This document shows positions 5,892-13,168 of a DNA stretch of 14,006 nt, in pieces. The stretch is from an uncultured Gammaproteobacteria bacterium (GTDB taxonomy: Bacteria; Pseudomonadota; Gammaproteobacteria; GCA-002705445; GCA-002716945). The stretch is from NCBI GenBank assembly GCA_913043035.1, contig CAJWMM010000008.1, positions 1 to 14,006 of the forward strand, in the 5' to 3' direction. Every line of letters begins with the position of its first letter. Within the stretch, counting starts at the first letter, position 1. Both the position numbers and the translations under genes were made by a program. The notes under the pieces were generated by a model. The model saw nothing but the letters and a program-made list of their open reading frames with translations, had not been told where the DNA came from and did not search any database.

Positions 5892-8471
5892 ATGTTTAAC
5901 TCTCTTCTTAAAAAAATATTTGGTTCTAGAAACTCTAGAATATTGAGTGAATACAAGCCTTATGTGAATGAAATAAATTCATTAGAGAGTAAATATCAAT
6001 CCTTATCTCATGATGAGTTGAAAGAGGCCACGGCACATTTGAAAGCAGAATATGCTAAATCCAGTAATTTAGATCACTTACTCGTAGAAGCTTTTGCAAT
6101 TGTGAGAGAAGCTTCAGTCCGCACTGTTGGTATGAAGCATTATGATGAGCAAATTCTTGGAGGAATAGCTTTGCATTTCGGTAAGATTGCAGAGATGAAA
6201 ACAGGAGAAGGGAAGACATTAGTGTCAACACTTCCTGCGTATTTAAACTCACTCTCTTCAGAACCAGTTTTTATAGTAACTGTGAACGATTATCTTGCTA
6301 GGAGAGATTCCGAATGGATGGGTAAAATTTATGAATATCTTGGCTTAAGTGTCGGTGTTATAACAAGTGATATGAATATATCAGAGAAAAAAGAACAGTA
6401 TTCAAAAGATATAGTTTATGGAACTAATAATGAATTTGGATTCGACTATTTAAGAGATAATATGGTGTATTCTATTTCTGACAAAGTTCAGGGAAAATTA
6501 TCATACGCTATAGTAGACGAGGTCGACTCAGTTTTAATTGATGAAGCTAGGACTCCTCTGATAATTTCAGGCTCAGCTAATAAATCAACGAACCTTTACC
6601 AAAAAGTAAATAAACTTGCACAATTATTTATCAAAAATAATATCAATGATGATTTCTATATTATTGATGAGAAGCAAAAAAATGTTTCATTGACAGAAAA
6701 TGGTCATGCTGAAATAGAATTGTTATTATCCAAAAATAAATACATCGATAATAATGACAATCTTTATAATCCAAAAAATATACAACTCTTACAAATATTT
6801 AATTCTAGTTTAAGAGCTAATCTTATGTATCAGGTTGATATCGATTATGTTGTTGAGAATGATGCTGTTGTAATAATTGATGAATTCTCTGGGAGAAAAA
6901 TGCCAGGTAGACGTTGGTCAGAGGGTCTTCACCAATCTATAGAAGCAAAAGAAAATGTCTCAATTCAAAATGAGAATCAGACGTATGCATCTATTACTTT
7001 CCAAAATTATTTTAGATTATTTAATAAACTATCTGGAATGACTGGTACAGCAGATACAGAAGCTTTAGAATTTCAACAAATATATAATCTTGAAGTTGTT
7101 GTACTACCAACGCATATGAAAATGATAAGAAATGATCATGTTGATCTTATATATTTGACAAGTGATGAAAAATATAATGCGATACTTGAATCTATAATTG
7201 GTATACATCAAAAAGAGCAGCCTGTTTTAGTTGGGACTACATCTATCGAGGCATCAGAATATCTCTCTAAACTGCTTAAGAAGCAGGGAGTCACTCATTC
7301 TGTATTGAATGCAAAACATCATCAAAAAGAAGCAGAAATAATTGCTCAAGCAGGTAAGCTAGGAGCAGTCACAATAGCGACAAATATGGCGGGTAGAGGA
7401 ACAGATATTGTACTTGGAGGCAAAATACAGGATTCTAAAATTAACAGTAATACCGTTAATGAGAAGGATAAAGTAAAAAATCTTGGTGGTTTATATATTA
7501 TTGGAACCGAGAGACATGAGTCTAGGAGAGTAGATAACCAACTTCGTGGAAGATCAGGAAGACAAGGAGACCCAGGAGAAACAAAATTTTTTCTCTCATT
7601 AGAGGACAATTTGATGAGAATATTTGCATCTGAGAGAGTAAGTGAAATAATGAAGAAATTAGGCATGCAAAAAGGTGAGGCCATAGAGCATAAATGGGTA
7701 TCTAAGTCTATAGAGAATGCACAAAAGCGGGTAGAGGCACACAATTTTGACATTCGTAAAACCCTCTTAGAGTATGATGATATCTCGAATGAACAGAGAA
7801 AAATAATATACAACCAGAGGAACCAGGTACTAGGATTGAGTAATTTTGATGAAGTTATTAGATCTATGGCCAATGAAATATCCTTAAATATAGCTAAATC
7901 ACATTTGTCTTTAAATGAGGAAGGTAGCAACCAAAATCTGTTACAACTGACAGAATTCCTTAACGCAGAATTTCTAATAGATTTAAATAAATCATCATCG
8001 AATATCAGCGATAGTAATTTTGAACAAATAGTTAATGCAATTTATGAATGCATACTCTCGAAAGTTAATCATAACATGTCGCTTATTAATGATTCTGATA
8101 AAAAAGAACTTATAAGAAATATTTTTCTAACAGTCATTGATGAAGATTGGAGAAATCATCTTAATGCAATGGATTATTTAAGACAAAGTATTGGACTTAG
8201 AGGTTATGCTCAAAAAAATCCAAAAAATGAATATAAAAGAGAGTCTTTTGAGATGTTTGAGGAGATGCTATATACCAATAACTATGAAACTTTAAAAATA
8301 TTATCTAGAATAAAGATTAAAGATACCGATTCAATCAGTAATACAAAAAGTAATAATGATTTATCACAAAATATAAAATCAACTACTGCTGAAAAAGATA
8401 TATCAAGAAATGCTCCTTGTCCATGTGGATCTGGGAAAAAATATAAAAGATGTTGTGGGAGACTATCATGA
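5892..8471 (+). CDS. secA: SecA, preprotein translocase ATPase
   Basis: SecA is the motor that pushes unfolded preproteins through SecYEG across the inner membrane. The product has 859 residues (E. coli 901). In order it shows Walker A MKTGEGKT at 102-109, VNDYLARRD at 131-139, FDYLRDNM at 184-191, Walker B VDEVDSVLIDEART at 208-221, and the preprotein cross-linking domain up to about 370. GMTGTA leads into the second ATPase half, followed by NMAGRGTDI at about 498-506 and LRGRSGRQGDPG. The helical scaffold and wing domains follow, with WRNHL near 753. The C-terminal zinc-binding tail APCPCGSGKKYKRCCG has Cys843, 845, 854 and 855, so the fourth ligand is Cys rather than the His of E. coli; both occur in the family. 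No secM or arrest peptide lies upstream. argJ overlaps its stop. Confidence 0.99.
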   Translation: MFNSLLKKIFGSRNSRILSEYKPYVNEINSLESKYQSLSHDELKEATAHLKAEYAKSSNLDHLLVEAFAIVREASVRTVGMKHYDEQILGGIALHFGKIAEMKTGEGKTLVSTLPAYLNSLSSEPVFIVTVNDYLARRDSEWMGKIYEYLGLSVGVITSDMNISEKKEQYSKDIVYGTNNEFGFDYLRDNMVYSISDKVQGKLSYAIVDEVDSVLIDEARTPLIISGSANKSTNLYQKVNKLAQLFIKNNINDDFYIIDEKQKNVSLTENGHAEIELLLSKNKYIDNNDNLYNPKNIQLLQIFNSSLRANLMYQVDIDYVVENDAVVIIDEFSGRKMPGRRWSEGLHQSIEAKENVSIQNENQTYASITFQNYFRLFNKLSGMTGTADTEALEFQQIYNLEVVVLPTHMKMIRNDHVDLIYLTSDEKYNAILESIIGIHQKEQPVLVGTTSIEASEYLSKLLKKQGVTHSVLNAKHHQKEAEIIAQAGKLGAVTIATNMAGRGTDIVLGGKIQDSKINSNTVNEKDKVKNLGGLYIIGTERHESRRVDNQLRGRSGRQGDPGETKFFLSLEDNLMRIFASERVSEIMKKLGMQKGEAIEHKWVSKSIENAQKRVEAHNFDIRKTLLEYDDISNEQRKIIYNQRNQVLGLSNFDEVIRSMANEISLNIAKSHLSLNEEGSNQNLLQLTEFLNAEFLIDLNKSSSNISDSNFEQIVNAIYECILSKVNHNMSLINDSDKKELIRNIFLTVIDEDWRNHLNAMDYLRQSIGLRGYAQKNPKNEYKRESFEMFEEMLYTNNYETLKILSRIKIKDTDSISNTKSNNDLSQNIKSTTAEKDISRNAPCPCGSGKKYKRCCGRLS
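8457..8462 (+). promoter_or_regulatory. Shine-Dalgarno site that sets the argJ start
   Basis: GGGAGA at 8457-8462 lies inside the last codons of secA, five bases before the ATG at 8468. It is one of the few good ribosome binding sites in the window. It selects the ATG at 8468, which overlaps the secA stop as ATGA, over the upstream in-frame ATG at 8450, which has no such site and would add six non-conserved residues. Confidence 0.65.
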
Positions 8472-9634
8472 TAAATGAATTGATTGAAGTTCTCCATTTG
8501 GGTATTAAAGGAAAAAAAGCTGATGGTGTTTGTATTAAATTACCTGATACGTCTACATTAGGGATAATATCAACAAAAAATAAATTTCCTGCTGTACCAG
8601 TAATCATTAATAAACTAAAGCATCCATACTCCAAAGTAAAATATCTTTTTATTAATTCTGGAAATGCAAATGCATGTACTGGAAGTATAGGCATGAGGAA
8701 CGCAAAAGACTACATTCGTGCTTTATCGAGAAAGTTAGGATGCGTATCAGAAAATATCCTTATATTTTCAACAGGCATAATTGGGGAGCAATTACCAATA
8801 AAAAGAATAATTAATTCAATTAATAAATGTGATTTCAAATTTAAATCATCTCTTAAGAATGCCTCTAAGGCAATTATGACAACAGATAGATATGAAAAGT
8901 GGGTTGTGAAGAAATTTAGAATATCAGGGGTAGATATAGAAATAAGAGGAATATCTAAAGGTGCCGGAATGATTGAACCAAACATGGCAACAATGTTAGC
9001 CTTTATTTTTGTTGATATTAAGATGACGAAATCAATTGTAAATAAAATTCTTTACAATTGCACAGCAGAATCGTTTAATAAGATTTCTGTTGATGGCGAC
9101 ATGTCAACTAATGATAGCGTAGCATTTGTTGCTACTGGATTAAATTCAATTGATTTGACAAATAAAAAGAACTATCAAATTGTTGAACAAAATATACATA
9201 GTGTCTTTAGACAATTAGCACATATGATAGTAAGTGATGGAGAGGGAGCAACTAAGGTCTGCAAAGTATCAGTAACCAAAGCGTATAGTTTAACACAAGC
9301 TAACCAGGCTTGTTATTCAATAGCAAACTCAAATTTATTTAAAACAGCATTATTTGGTGAAGATCCTAATTGGGGTAGGATTATAGCTAAATTAGGCAGT
9401 CTCAATAAAATTAGATATAACCCTAATGATGTCATTTTAAAGATTAATGGCATAACAGTTTTCATGAAAGGAGTTCCTACAAATCAATCAAATTCAAAAA
9501 AATTAATTTCTAGTATGAAAAATGTAAGTATAGATGTTGAGATATGTCTAAATTCTGGTTCACACAACGCTAATATGTTTACTTCGGATCTGTCGAGAAA
9601 ATATGTTCAAATTAACTCAAAATATTCAACTTAA
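8468..9634 (+). CDS. argJ: ArgJ, glutamate N-acetyltransferase / ornithine acetyltransferase
   Basis: ArgJ recycles the acetyl group from N-acetylornithine to glutamate in arginine synthesis, and some members also use acetyl-CoA. Translation from 8468 gives 388 residues; an in-frame ATG at 8450 is possible but less likely. Visible signatures are GIKGKKADG near the N-terminus, FINSGNANACTG, and the oxyanion-hole region STGIIGEQLP at about 101-110. SKGAGMIEPNMATML carries the self-cleavage site before Thr175, the nucleophile that starts the beta chain. SVDGDMSTNDS, VSDGEGATK and FGEDPNWGRI follow. The C-terminus ends DLSRKYVQINSKYST, matching the DLT-x-YV-IN-x-YRT ending of the family. The N-terminus is short, beginning close to the GIK motif. 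The protein is Lys- and Ile-rich like its neighbours. A secA-argJ-mutT order is also known in pseudomonads. It may be monofunctional or bifunctional; the sequence does not decide. Confidence 0.95.
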   Translation: MINELIEVLHLGIKGKKADGVCIKLPDTSTLGIISTKNKFPAVPVIINKLKHPYSKVKYLFINSGNANACTGSIGMRNAKDYIRALSRKLGCVSENILIFSTGIIGEQLPIKRIINSINKCDFKFKSSLKNASKAIMTTDRYEKWVVKKFRISGVDIEIRGISKGAGMIEPNMATMLAFIFVDIKMTKSIVNKILYNCTAESFNKISVDGDMSTNDSVAFVATGLNSIDLTNKKNYQIVEQNIHSVFRQLAHMIVSDGEGATKVCKVSVTKAYSLTQANQACYSIANSNLFKTALFGEDPNWGRIIAKLGSLNKIRYNPNDVILKINGITVFMKGVPTNQSNSKKLISSMKNVSIDVEICLNSGSHNANMFTSDLSRKYVQINSKYST

Positions 9635-9639
9635 TTAGC

Positions 9640-10716
9640 ATGGATTGTTCGTTAGGTTTTATCTATCGAAGATCATCGCATCATTGGATGGGTCCTGGGA
9701 AACAACCATTGTGTTTCGTAAAAAGAACCAAAACACCATTTATTGACTTTTATGAGTTTCCTGGAGGGCAAAGATTAGCATCTGAGAGTTCAAGAGAATG
9801 TCTTGAAAGAGAATTATATGAAGAGATTGGTATAGATCCGTCTGATTGCGTGTATATTGAGTCTGGCAAAAGAGTAAATAACTCTAAAATCCATATATCT
9901 TTCTTTAAAACTATTACTCATTCTTACCAAAACTTAAAAGTTAAATTAAATATATATCTTGTTTCATTACCTCATGATTATAAGCTGGGCTCTAATGAAA
10001 ACAAAAGCATTATCTTTTCGAACCCATTATATGATGATAGATTTAAATATTTACCCTCAACATATAGAATACTAAGATTATTTGAAATACCTAATGAATT
10101 ATTTATTGCGGATAATTTGAACCACTTCGAAATTTGGAAAAATATCAAATATCAAGTCTACTCTTGTAGAATTAGGCAAGGCAATATGAGTGATACTGAT
10201 TATTTAGATTTAGTAGAAAAGTATATAGCAAACATAATCAAATCTAGTGATAGCAATTATGTTAAATCATTCCTCCCAAGAATTCATAATCATAGATTAC
10301 TAATCATAGATTCATGTGATATATATGAGAAACTACCACAAGATTATAGAGAATTCATAGGTGGAATTCATTACAACTCCTATAAACTTCATCATCTTGA
10401 CCAGAGGAGTATTTGGTCAAGAGATTATAATTTACAGTACTTATCCTGTTCATGTCATGATAGAAATGATTTAGATAAGGCATGTGAACTTAATTTCGAT
10501 TTTGCATTGTTGTCACCTGTTTTAACCTCAAAAAAACAAAATAATGAGCTTGGCTGGGAAGGTTTTAAGTCATTGAGTTCAACAACTGGACTTCCAATTC
10601 TTGCTTTAGGAGGAATTGATAACAATTCAAAATCTATGGAATTGTCATTGCTTAATGGAGGAAGTGGAGTTGCAGGTATAAGTAAATTCTGGTATCAGAA
10701 AAGTAAGAGTTCATAA
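9640..10716 (+). CDS. MutT-like Nudix hydrolase fused to a thiamine-phosphate-synthase (TenI-like) domain
   Basis: The 358-residue product has two domains. The N-terminal part (about 1-130) is a Nudix hydrolase with a complete Nudix box at 43-65: G, five residues, E, seven residues, then RELYEEIGI. All metal-binding Glu residues are kept, so hydrolysis of 8-oxo-dGTP, as in MutT, is the likely role. The C-terminal part, from about 145, has the fold markers of thiamine phosphate synthase/TenI: CRIRQGNMSDTDYLDL, GGIHYNSYKL, FALLSPVLTSK followed by GWEGF, and PILALGGIDN leading to GGSGVAGIS. The usual thiamine-synthase substrate residues, such as the HLGQ-D element, are not evident, so this half may be non-catalytic or have another role. 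The same fusion is familiar beside secA-argJ in other gammaproteobacteria. It starts five bases after argJ and overlaps the convergent zapD end by six bases. Confidence 0.92.
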   Translation: MDCSLGFIYRRSSHHWMGPGKQPLCFVKRTKTPFIDFYEFPGGQRLASESSRECLERELYEEIGIDPSDCVYIESGKRVNNSKIHISFFKTITHSYQNLKVKLNIYLVSLPHDYKLGSNENKSIIFSNPLYDDRFKYLPSTYRILRLFEIPNELFIADNLNHFEIWKNIKYQVYSCRIRQGNMSDTDYLDLVEKYIANIIKSSDSNYVKSFLPRIHNHRLLIIDSCDIYEKLPQDYREFIGGIHYNSYKLHHLDQRSIWSRDYNLQYLSCSCHDRNDLDKACELNFDFALLSPVLTSKKQNNELGWEGFKSLSSTTGLPILALGGIDNNSKSMELSLLNGGSGVAGISKFWYQKSKSS

Positions 10717-11478
10717 TGAGCAGAGTGTTAGAAGAAATGAAACATCTTCTTGATACTTTGTGAAATTATTTAACTCATCTTTTGTCATAAACATGATATT
10801 TAATCTTTGCTTGCCCACACTTATTTGAGGAAAATAATAAAGATCTGTCGCTATTGTTATTCTCACTAAAAGTATATTTTTTTTAGGATCTAGTTTATCT
10901 ATATAAAATCCTTTCTCTGCAAGTTTGTCATTAAACTGCCCAGATTTCCTTATTAGTTCGAGAATAAATTCAATTGATTTTTTTATGAATAGTAATGGCT
11001 CAATCCACAAATCAATGATATTCGCTCTCCAGACTATATCTCTGGATAACCAAAAATCAACGGAAGCCGGTTGCATCTGCGAGGAACAATTTTTTTGTAT
11101 AGTTTTAAAGAGAACGTCATTAGATAGGTAATCTACATAATTGCTTTGTATCCCATGCAGTAAATCAAGAAGTAGCTTCTGTTTTTCTAGAATAGAATTC
11201 AATTTATCAGAATCTGCCTCCGGAATATCTCGTATTTTTTTAAAAATCTTATTATAGTTTTCAATTTCTCTTATTAATTCAGATTTAATATCAGATCTAG
11301 CTAATATTTCATAAATCTCGCAAAGTGACTGAAGTGCTACATAGCTCTCTAATGGATTTTCTTTGCTTTTAAAATAAAATAACTTCTGAAATAATGACTC
11401 CATTCTAATAAATTTACGCACTCTCTCTACAACGGGCTCCTCATAGATTGTGACTTGATTATCAGATAATATTGTCAT
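10711..11478 (-). CDS. zapD: ZapD, FtsZ-associated cell division protein
   Basis: ZapD (formerly YacF) binds the C-terminal tail of FtsZ and bundles its filaments at the division site. The 255-residue product is close to E. coli ZapD (247). Recognisable elements are the N-terminal YEEPVVERVRKFIRMESLF (E. coli FEHPLNEKMRTWLRIEFLI), the FWLS element in the middle, and LELIRKSGQFNDKLAEKGFY at about 190. The C-terminal stretch YYFPQISVGKQRLNIMFM matches E. coli YPQISGHKSRFAIRFM. These are strong matches, so the assignment is secure even though the middle is divergent. Its start overlaps the coaE stop as ATGA (11475-11478), the usual coaE-zapD pairing, but the customary third gene yacG is absent and its own stop lies inside the end of the convergent Nudix gene. 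Its presence is a strong sign that the cell still uses FtsZ. Confidence 0.93.
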   Translation of the reverse strand: MTILSDNQVTIYEEPVVERVRKFIRMESLFQKLFYFKSKENPLESYVALQSLCEIYEILARSDIKSELIREIENYNKIFKKIRDIPEADSDKLNSILEKQKLLLDLLHGIQSNYVDYLSNDVLFKTIQKNCSSQMQPASVDFWLSRDIVWRANIIDLWIEPLLFIKKSIEFILELIRKSGQFNDKLAEKGFYIDKLDPKKNILLVRITIATDLYYFPQISVGKQRLNIMFMTKDELNNFTKYQEDVSFLLTLCSL

Positions 11479-12053
11479 TGATATTTATTTACAATTGAAA
11501 TTAGTTTACTAGTCATTATATCTAATTCTTTATTATTATTGATTACATAATCAGAATTTCTTATGTAAAATTCACGGCTTTGTTGTAAATTATCTAGACT
11601 ACAAAATTGAAACTCATTTTTATGCTTATTTTTAGTAAATCTCTCTTTTCTTTTTTTATAACTTGCTAGTATACAGATTATAATTTTTTTTTGTTTGATT
11701 TGTCTGATTGTCTCTACTAATGGTATTTCAATAACATAATCATGTATACCAATATTTATGTGCTGATTTAACTTCTTATAAAAAATATCATGGATTATTG
11801 CGTCATAACTTTTTTTATTATTCATATTTAAAGAGATAAAGTCGCGTATCTTTTTCCATGGCATTCGTTTAGACAAATCATTATCTATACTTAATAGCTC
11901 AGAAATCTTTTTTCTAATACCTTTATTTTTTTTTATTATTTCTTTCGCAAATTTATCTGAATTTATATATGTATAGCCATATCTTTTTAGAAACTTACAT
12001 GCTGATGATTTTCCTGCTCCTATTGGTCCTGTAATGATAAAAATATTTTTCAT
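11475..12053 (-). CDS. coaE: CoaE, dephospho-CoA kinase
   Basis: CoaE phosphorylates the ribose 3'-hydroxyl of dephospho-CoA, the last step of CoA synthesis. The 192-residue product has a Walker A loop GPIGAGKSS at 9-17, then INSDKFAKEI where the family has DAD-x-IAR. YVIEIPLVET stands for the V-IPLLFE segment, and the C-terminal QQSREFYIRNSDYVINNN stands for the R-ADVVIDN element. Length fits the family (E. coli 206). The sequence is Lys-, Ile- and Asn-rich and clearly divergent from model CoaE proteins, in keeping with the AT-rich codon use, but the key features line up. It sits upstream of zapD with an ATGA overlap, and its own start overlaps the stop of a 26-codon reading frame (12050-12053). 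Both junctions suggest coupled translation in one operon. Confidence 0.88.
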   Translation of the reverse strand: MKNIFIITGPIGAGKSSACKFLKRYGYTYINSDKFAKEIIKKNKGIRKKISELLSIDNDLSKRMPWKKIRDFISLNMNNKKSYDAIIHDIFYKKLNQHINIGIHDYVIEIPLVETIRQIKQKKIIICILASYKKRKERFTKNKHKNEFQFCSLDNLQQSREFYIRNSDYVINNNKELDIMTSKLISIVNKYQ

Positions 12054-12130
12054 TGTTTTAATGATATAGAGAGTAATATGCCGATTATCATGATAATAGT
12101 CAGTGTTAAAAGAAGTGGCGGTCTTTTCAT
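12050..12130 (-). CDS. Candidate 26-residue single-span membrane peptide, translationally coupled to coaE
   Basis: This frame runs from an ATG at 12130 to a TGA at 12052-12050 that overlaps the coaE ATG in an ATGA pattern. It begins MKRPPLLLTLTIIMIIGILL and ends with a short Ser/Lys/Gln tail. That gives a positively charged start, a hydrophobic stretch of about 18 residues and a polar end: the shape of a bitopic micropeptide or an uncleaved signal anchor. It begins seven bases after the stop of the upstream small membrane protein gene, so it fills the gap in the operon exactly. No strong Shine-Dalgarno site precedes it, which is common in this window. I do not recognise the family. Chance is the main alternative, since short AT-rich frames often encode hydrophobic residues, but the precise fit between two genes argues for a real gene. 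Confidence 0.5.
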   Translation of the reverse strand: MKRPPLLLTLTIIMIIGILLSISLKQ

Positions 12131-12137
12131 AGCTCGT

Positions 12138-12326
12138 TTAGTCTAAATCTCTGTGATCAAAACCCTTGTTAACGCATTTCTGCTCATCTGTTACATATGA
12201 TTCGCAATATTTGCAATACTTAAGAAGTTCCTTTGTTTTCTCCTTAGATCTCCTTTTATTTTTGAATCTATTCAATAATATTATTATTAATAATATTACA
12301 AAAAGTACTGCAATTATACGTATCAT
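12138..12326 (-). CDS. Small single-span membrane protein with Cys-rich tail (PP0621-like)
   Basis: The 62-residue product has one membrane segment at about 3-18 (RIIAVLFVILLIIILL), then a strongly basic stretch (NRFKNKRRSKEKTKE). The cytosolic tail has CKYC at 38-41, Cys51 and His58 arranged C-x2-C-x9-C-x6-H, which could bind a metal ion. This layout resembles the PP0621 family of small gammaproteobacterial proteins (N-terminal anchor, basic linker, C-terminal CxxC with Cys/His). As I recall, these occur near bamD in pseudomonads, and bamD is nearby here. The similarity is by pattern only, and the function of that family is unknown to me. It is the first gene of a leftward operon with the 26-codon frame, coaE and zapD, and it diverges from nadE across 86 bases. 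The membrane anchor, linker and Cys pattern make a chance reading frame unlikely. Confidence 0.68.
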   Translation of the reverse strand: MIRIIAVLFVILLIIILLNRFKNKRRSKEKTKELLKYCKYCESYVTDEQKCVNKGFDHRDLD

Positions 12327-12344
12327 TATCTTTTTTTGTATTTT

Positions 12345-12373
12345 TTGACTATTTTATTATACTCTATTAAAAT
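12345..12373 (+). promoter_or_regulatory. Candidate sigma-70 promoter for nadE
   Basis: TTGACT at 12345-12350 (one mismatch from the -35 consensus), a 17-base spacer and TAAAAT at 12368-12373 (one mismatch from the -10 consensus) lie upstream of nadE. Transcription would start near 12380, giving a leader of about 33 bases. No clear Shine-Dalgarno site precedes the ATG at 12413. This is the best promoter match in the 86-base divergent spacer. Confidence 0.55.
12356..12361 (-). promoter_or_regulatory. Candidate -10 element for the leftward coaE-zapD operon
   Basis: Read on the minus strand, bases 12361-12356 are a perfect TATAAT, 29 bases before the ATG of the small membrane protein at 12326. 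The matching -35 region (about 12379-12384) is poor. The element lies inside the spacer of the rightward nadE promoter, so the two polymerase sites would overlap and could compete. This is tentative. Confidence 0.35.
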
Positions 12374-12412
12374 GATTATACATTTTGGTCTAGTATAGAT
12401 ATTTTTTAAATT

Positions 12413-13165
12413 ATGAACAATAAAGCTGTAGTTTTACATATTCTGAATTGGCTGAAGGCTTATATCGATAACTCAAAAAGAGAGATATCTGCCTTTATAG
12501 TTGGCGTCTCTGGTGGTATTGATTCAGCACTAGTGAGCAAACTTTGTGCGCTCACAGGAAAAAAAACAATTGTAACAACTTTACCAATCAAATCAGTAGA
12601 TATATCCTTGAGTTTATTGCATTGCAAACAGTTAGTTGAAGATCATTCAAACGTGACACACTTCGAAATTGATTTATCTAATGTATACGATAATTTGAAG
12701 GATAGTTTTGCCAATTTTGGTTTTTCTAGCGATCTTGGTCTTGCTAATACAAAAGCTAGAATGAGAATGTTAGCATTATACCAAATAGCAGCCTCCTCCA
12801 CCGGCATCGTTGTTGGTACGGGTAATAAAGTAGAGGATTTTGGTGTGGGTTTTTACACTAAATACGGAGACGGAGGAGTAGATATATCTCCGATAGCAGA
12901 CTTAACGAAATCTGAGGTACGGTCACTGGCAGCTCATCTAGAAATTCATGAGGATATTATAAAGGCACCACCTACTGATGGTCTCTGGGAGGATGGCAGA
13001 AGTGATGAACAACAATTAGGTTTATCATATGAGGAAATTGAAGAAGCAATGTTGAATCCTGATAGCGAGCATTATCAAAAATATATCGAAATTAGAGAAG
13101 ATAATTTACACAAAATGAATCCGATACCAGTATGTTTTATTGATGAGAAAATAAAGACGAGTTAA
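12413..13165 (+). CDS. nadE: NadE, ammonia-dependent NAD+ synthetase
   Basis: NadE amidates deamido-NAD to NAD+ with ATP. The 250-residue product has only the synthetase domain and no glutaminase domain, so ammonia is the predicted nitrogen donor. The PP-loop GVSGGIDSALVSK is at 31-43. Next come SxLGLANTKARMRMLALYQIA-like helices, VVGTGNKVEDFGVGFYTKYG, VDISPIADLTKSEV, and PPTDGLWEDGRSDEQQLG near the C-terminus. The GTGNKVEDFGVGFYTKYGDG version differs from the [20 protein letters not shown] form of E. coli and Bacillus. I associate it with the NadE branch common in Bacteroidetes, which leaves horizontal transfer open. The start at 12413 gives a normal N-terminal helix before the PP-loop. It is divergent from the coaE operon and convergent with bamD, with three bases between the stops. 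Confidence 0.96.
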   Translation: MNNKAVVLHILNWLKAYIDNSKREISAFIVGVSGGIDSALVSKLCALTGKKTIVTTLPIKSVDISLSLLHCKQLVEDHSNVTHFEIDLSNVYDNLKDSFANFGFSSDLGLANTKARMRMLALYQIAASSTGIVVGTGNKVEDFGVGFYTKYGDGGVDISPIADLTKSEVRSLAAHLEIHEDIIKAPPTDGLWEDGRSDEQQLGLSYEEIEEAMLNPDSEHYQKYIEIREDNLHKMNPIPVCFIDEKIKTS

Positions 13166-13168
13166 TGA

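Noticed and set aside
7346..7930. A 194-codon open frame on the minus strand
   Set aside because: It lies wholly inside secA, whose SecA motifs are continuous there. The antisense product is Leu/Ser/Phe-rich without domain features, typical of a shadow of an AT-rich gene.
8450..8470. The upstream argJ start at 8450
   Set aside because: It would add six residues of read-through from the secA coding sequence and lacks a ribosome binding site, whereas the ATG at 8468 has GGGAGA at proper spacing and an ATGA overlap.
8383..8694. Minus-strand open frames across the secA-argJ junction and in argJ
   Set aside because: They are antisense to two well-supported genes and show no recognisable domain.
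10925..11131. A 68-codon plus-strand frame within zapD
   Set aside because: It is antisense to a well-matched ZapD segment and has no features of its own.
12166..12348. A 60-codon plus-strand frame opposite the small membrane protein
   Set aside because: It is antisense to the 62-residue protein, which has an ordered anchor-linker-Cys layout. The plus-strand product looks like a low-complexity hydrophobic shadow.
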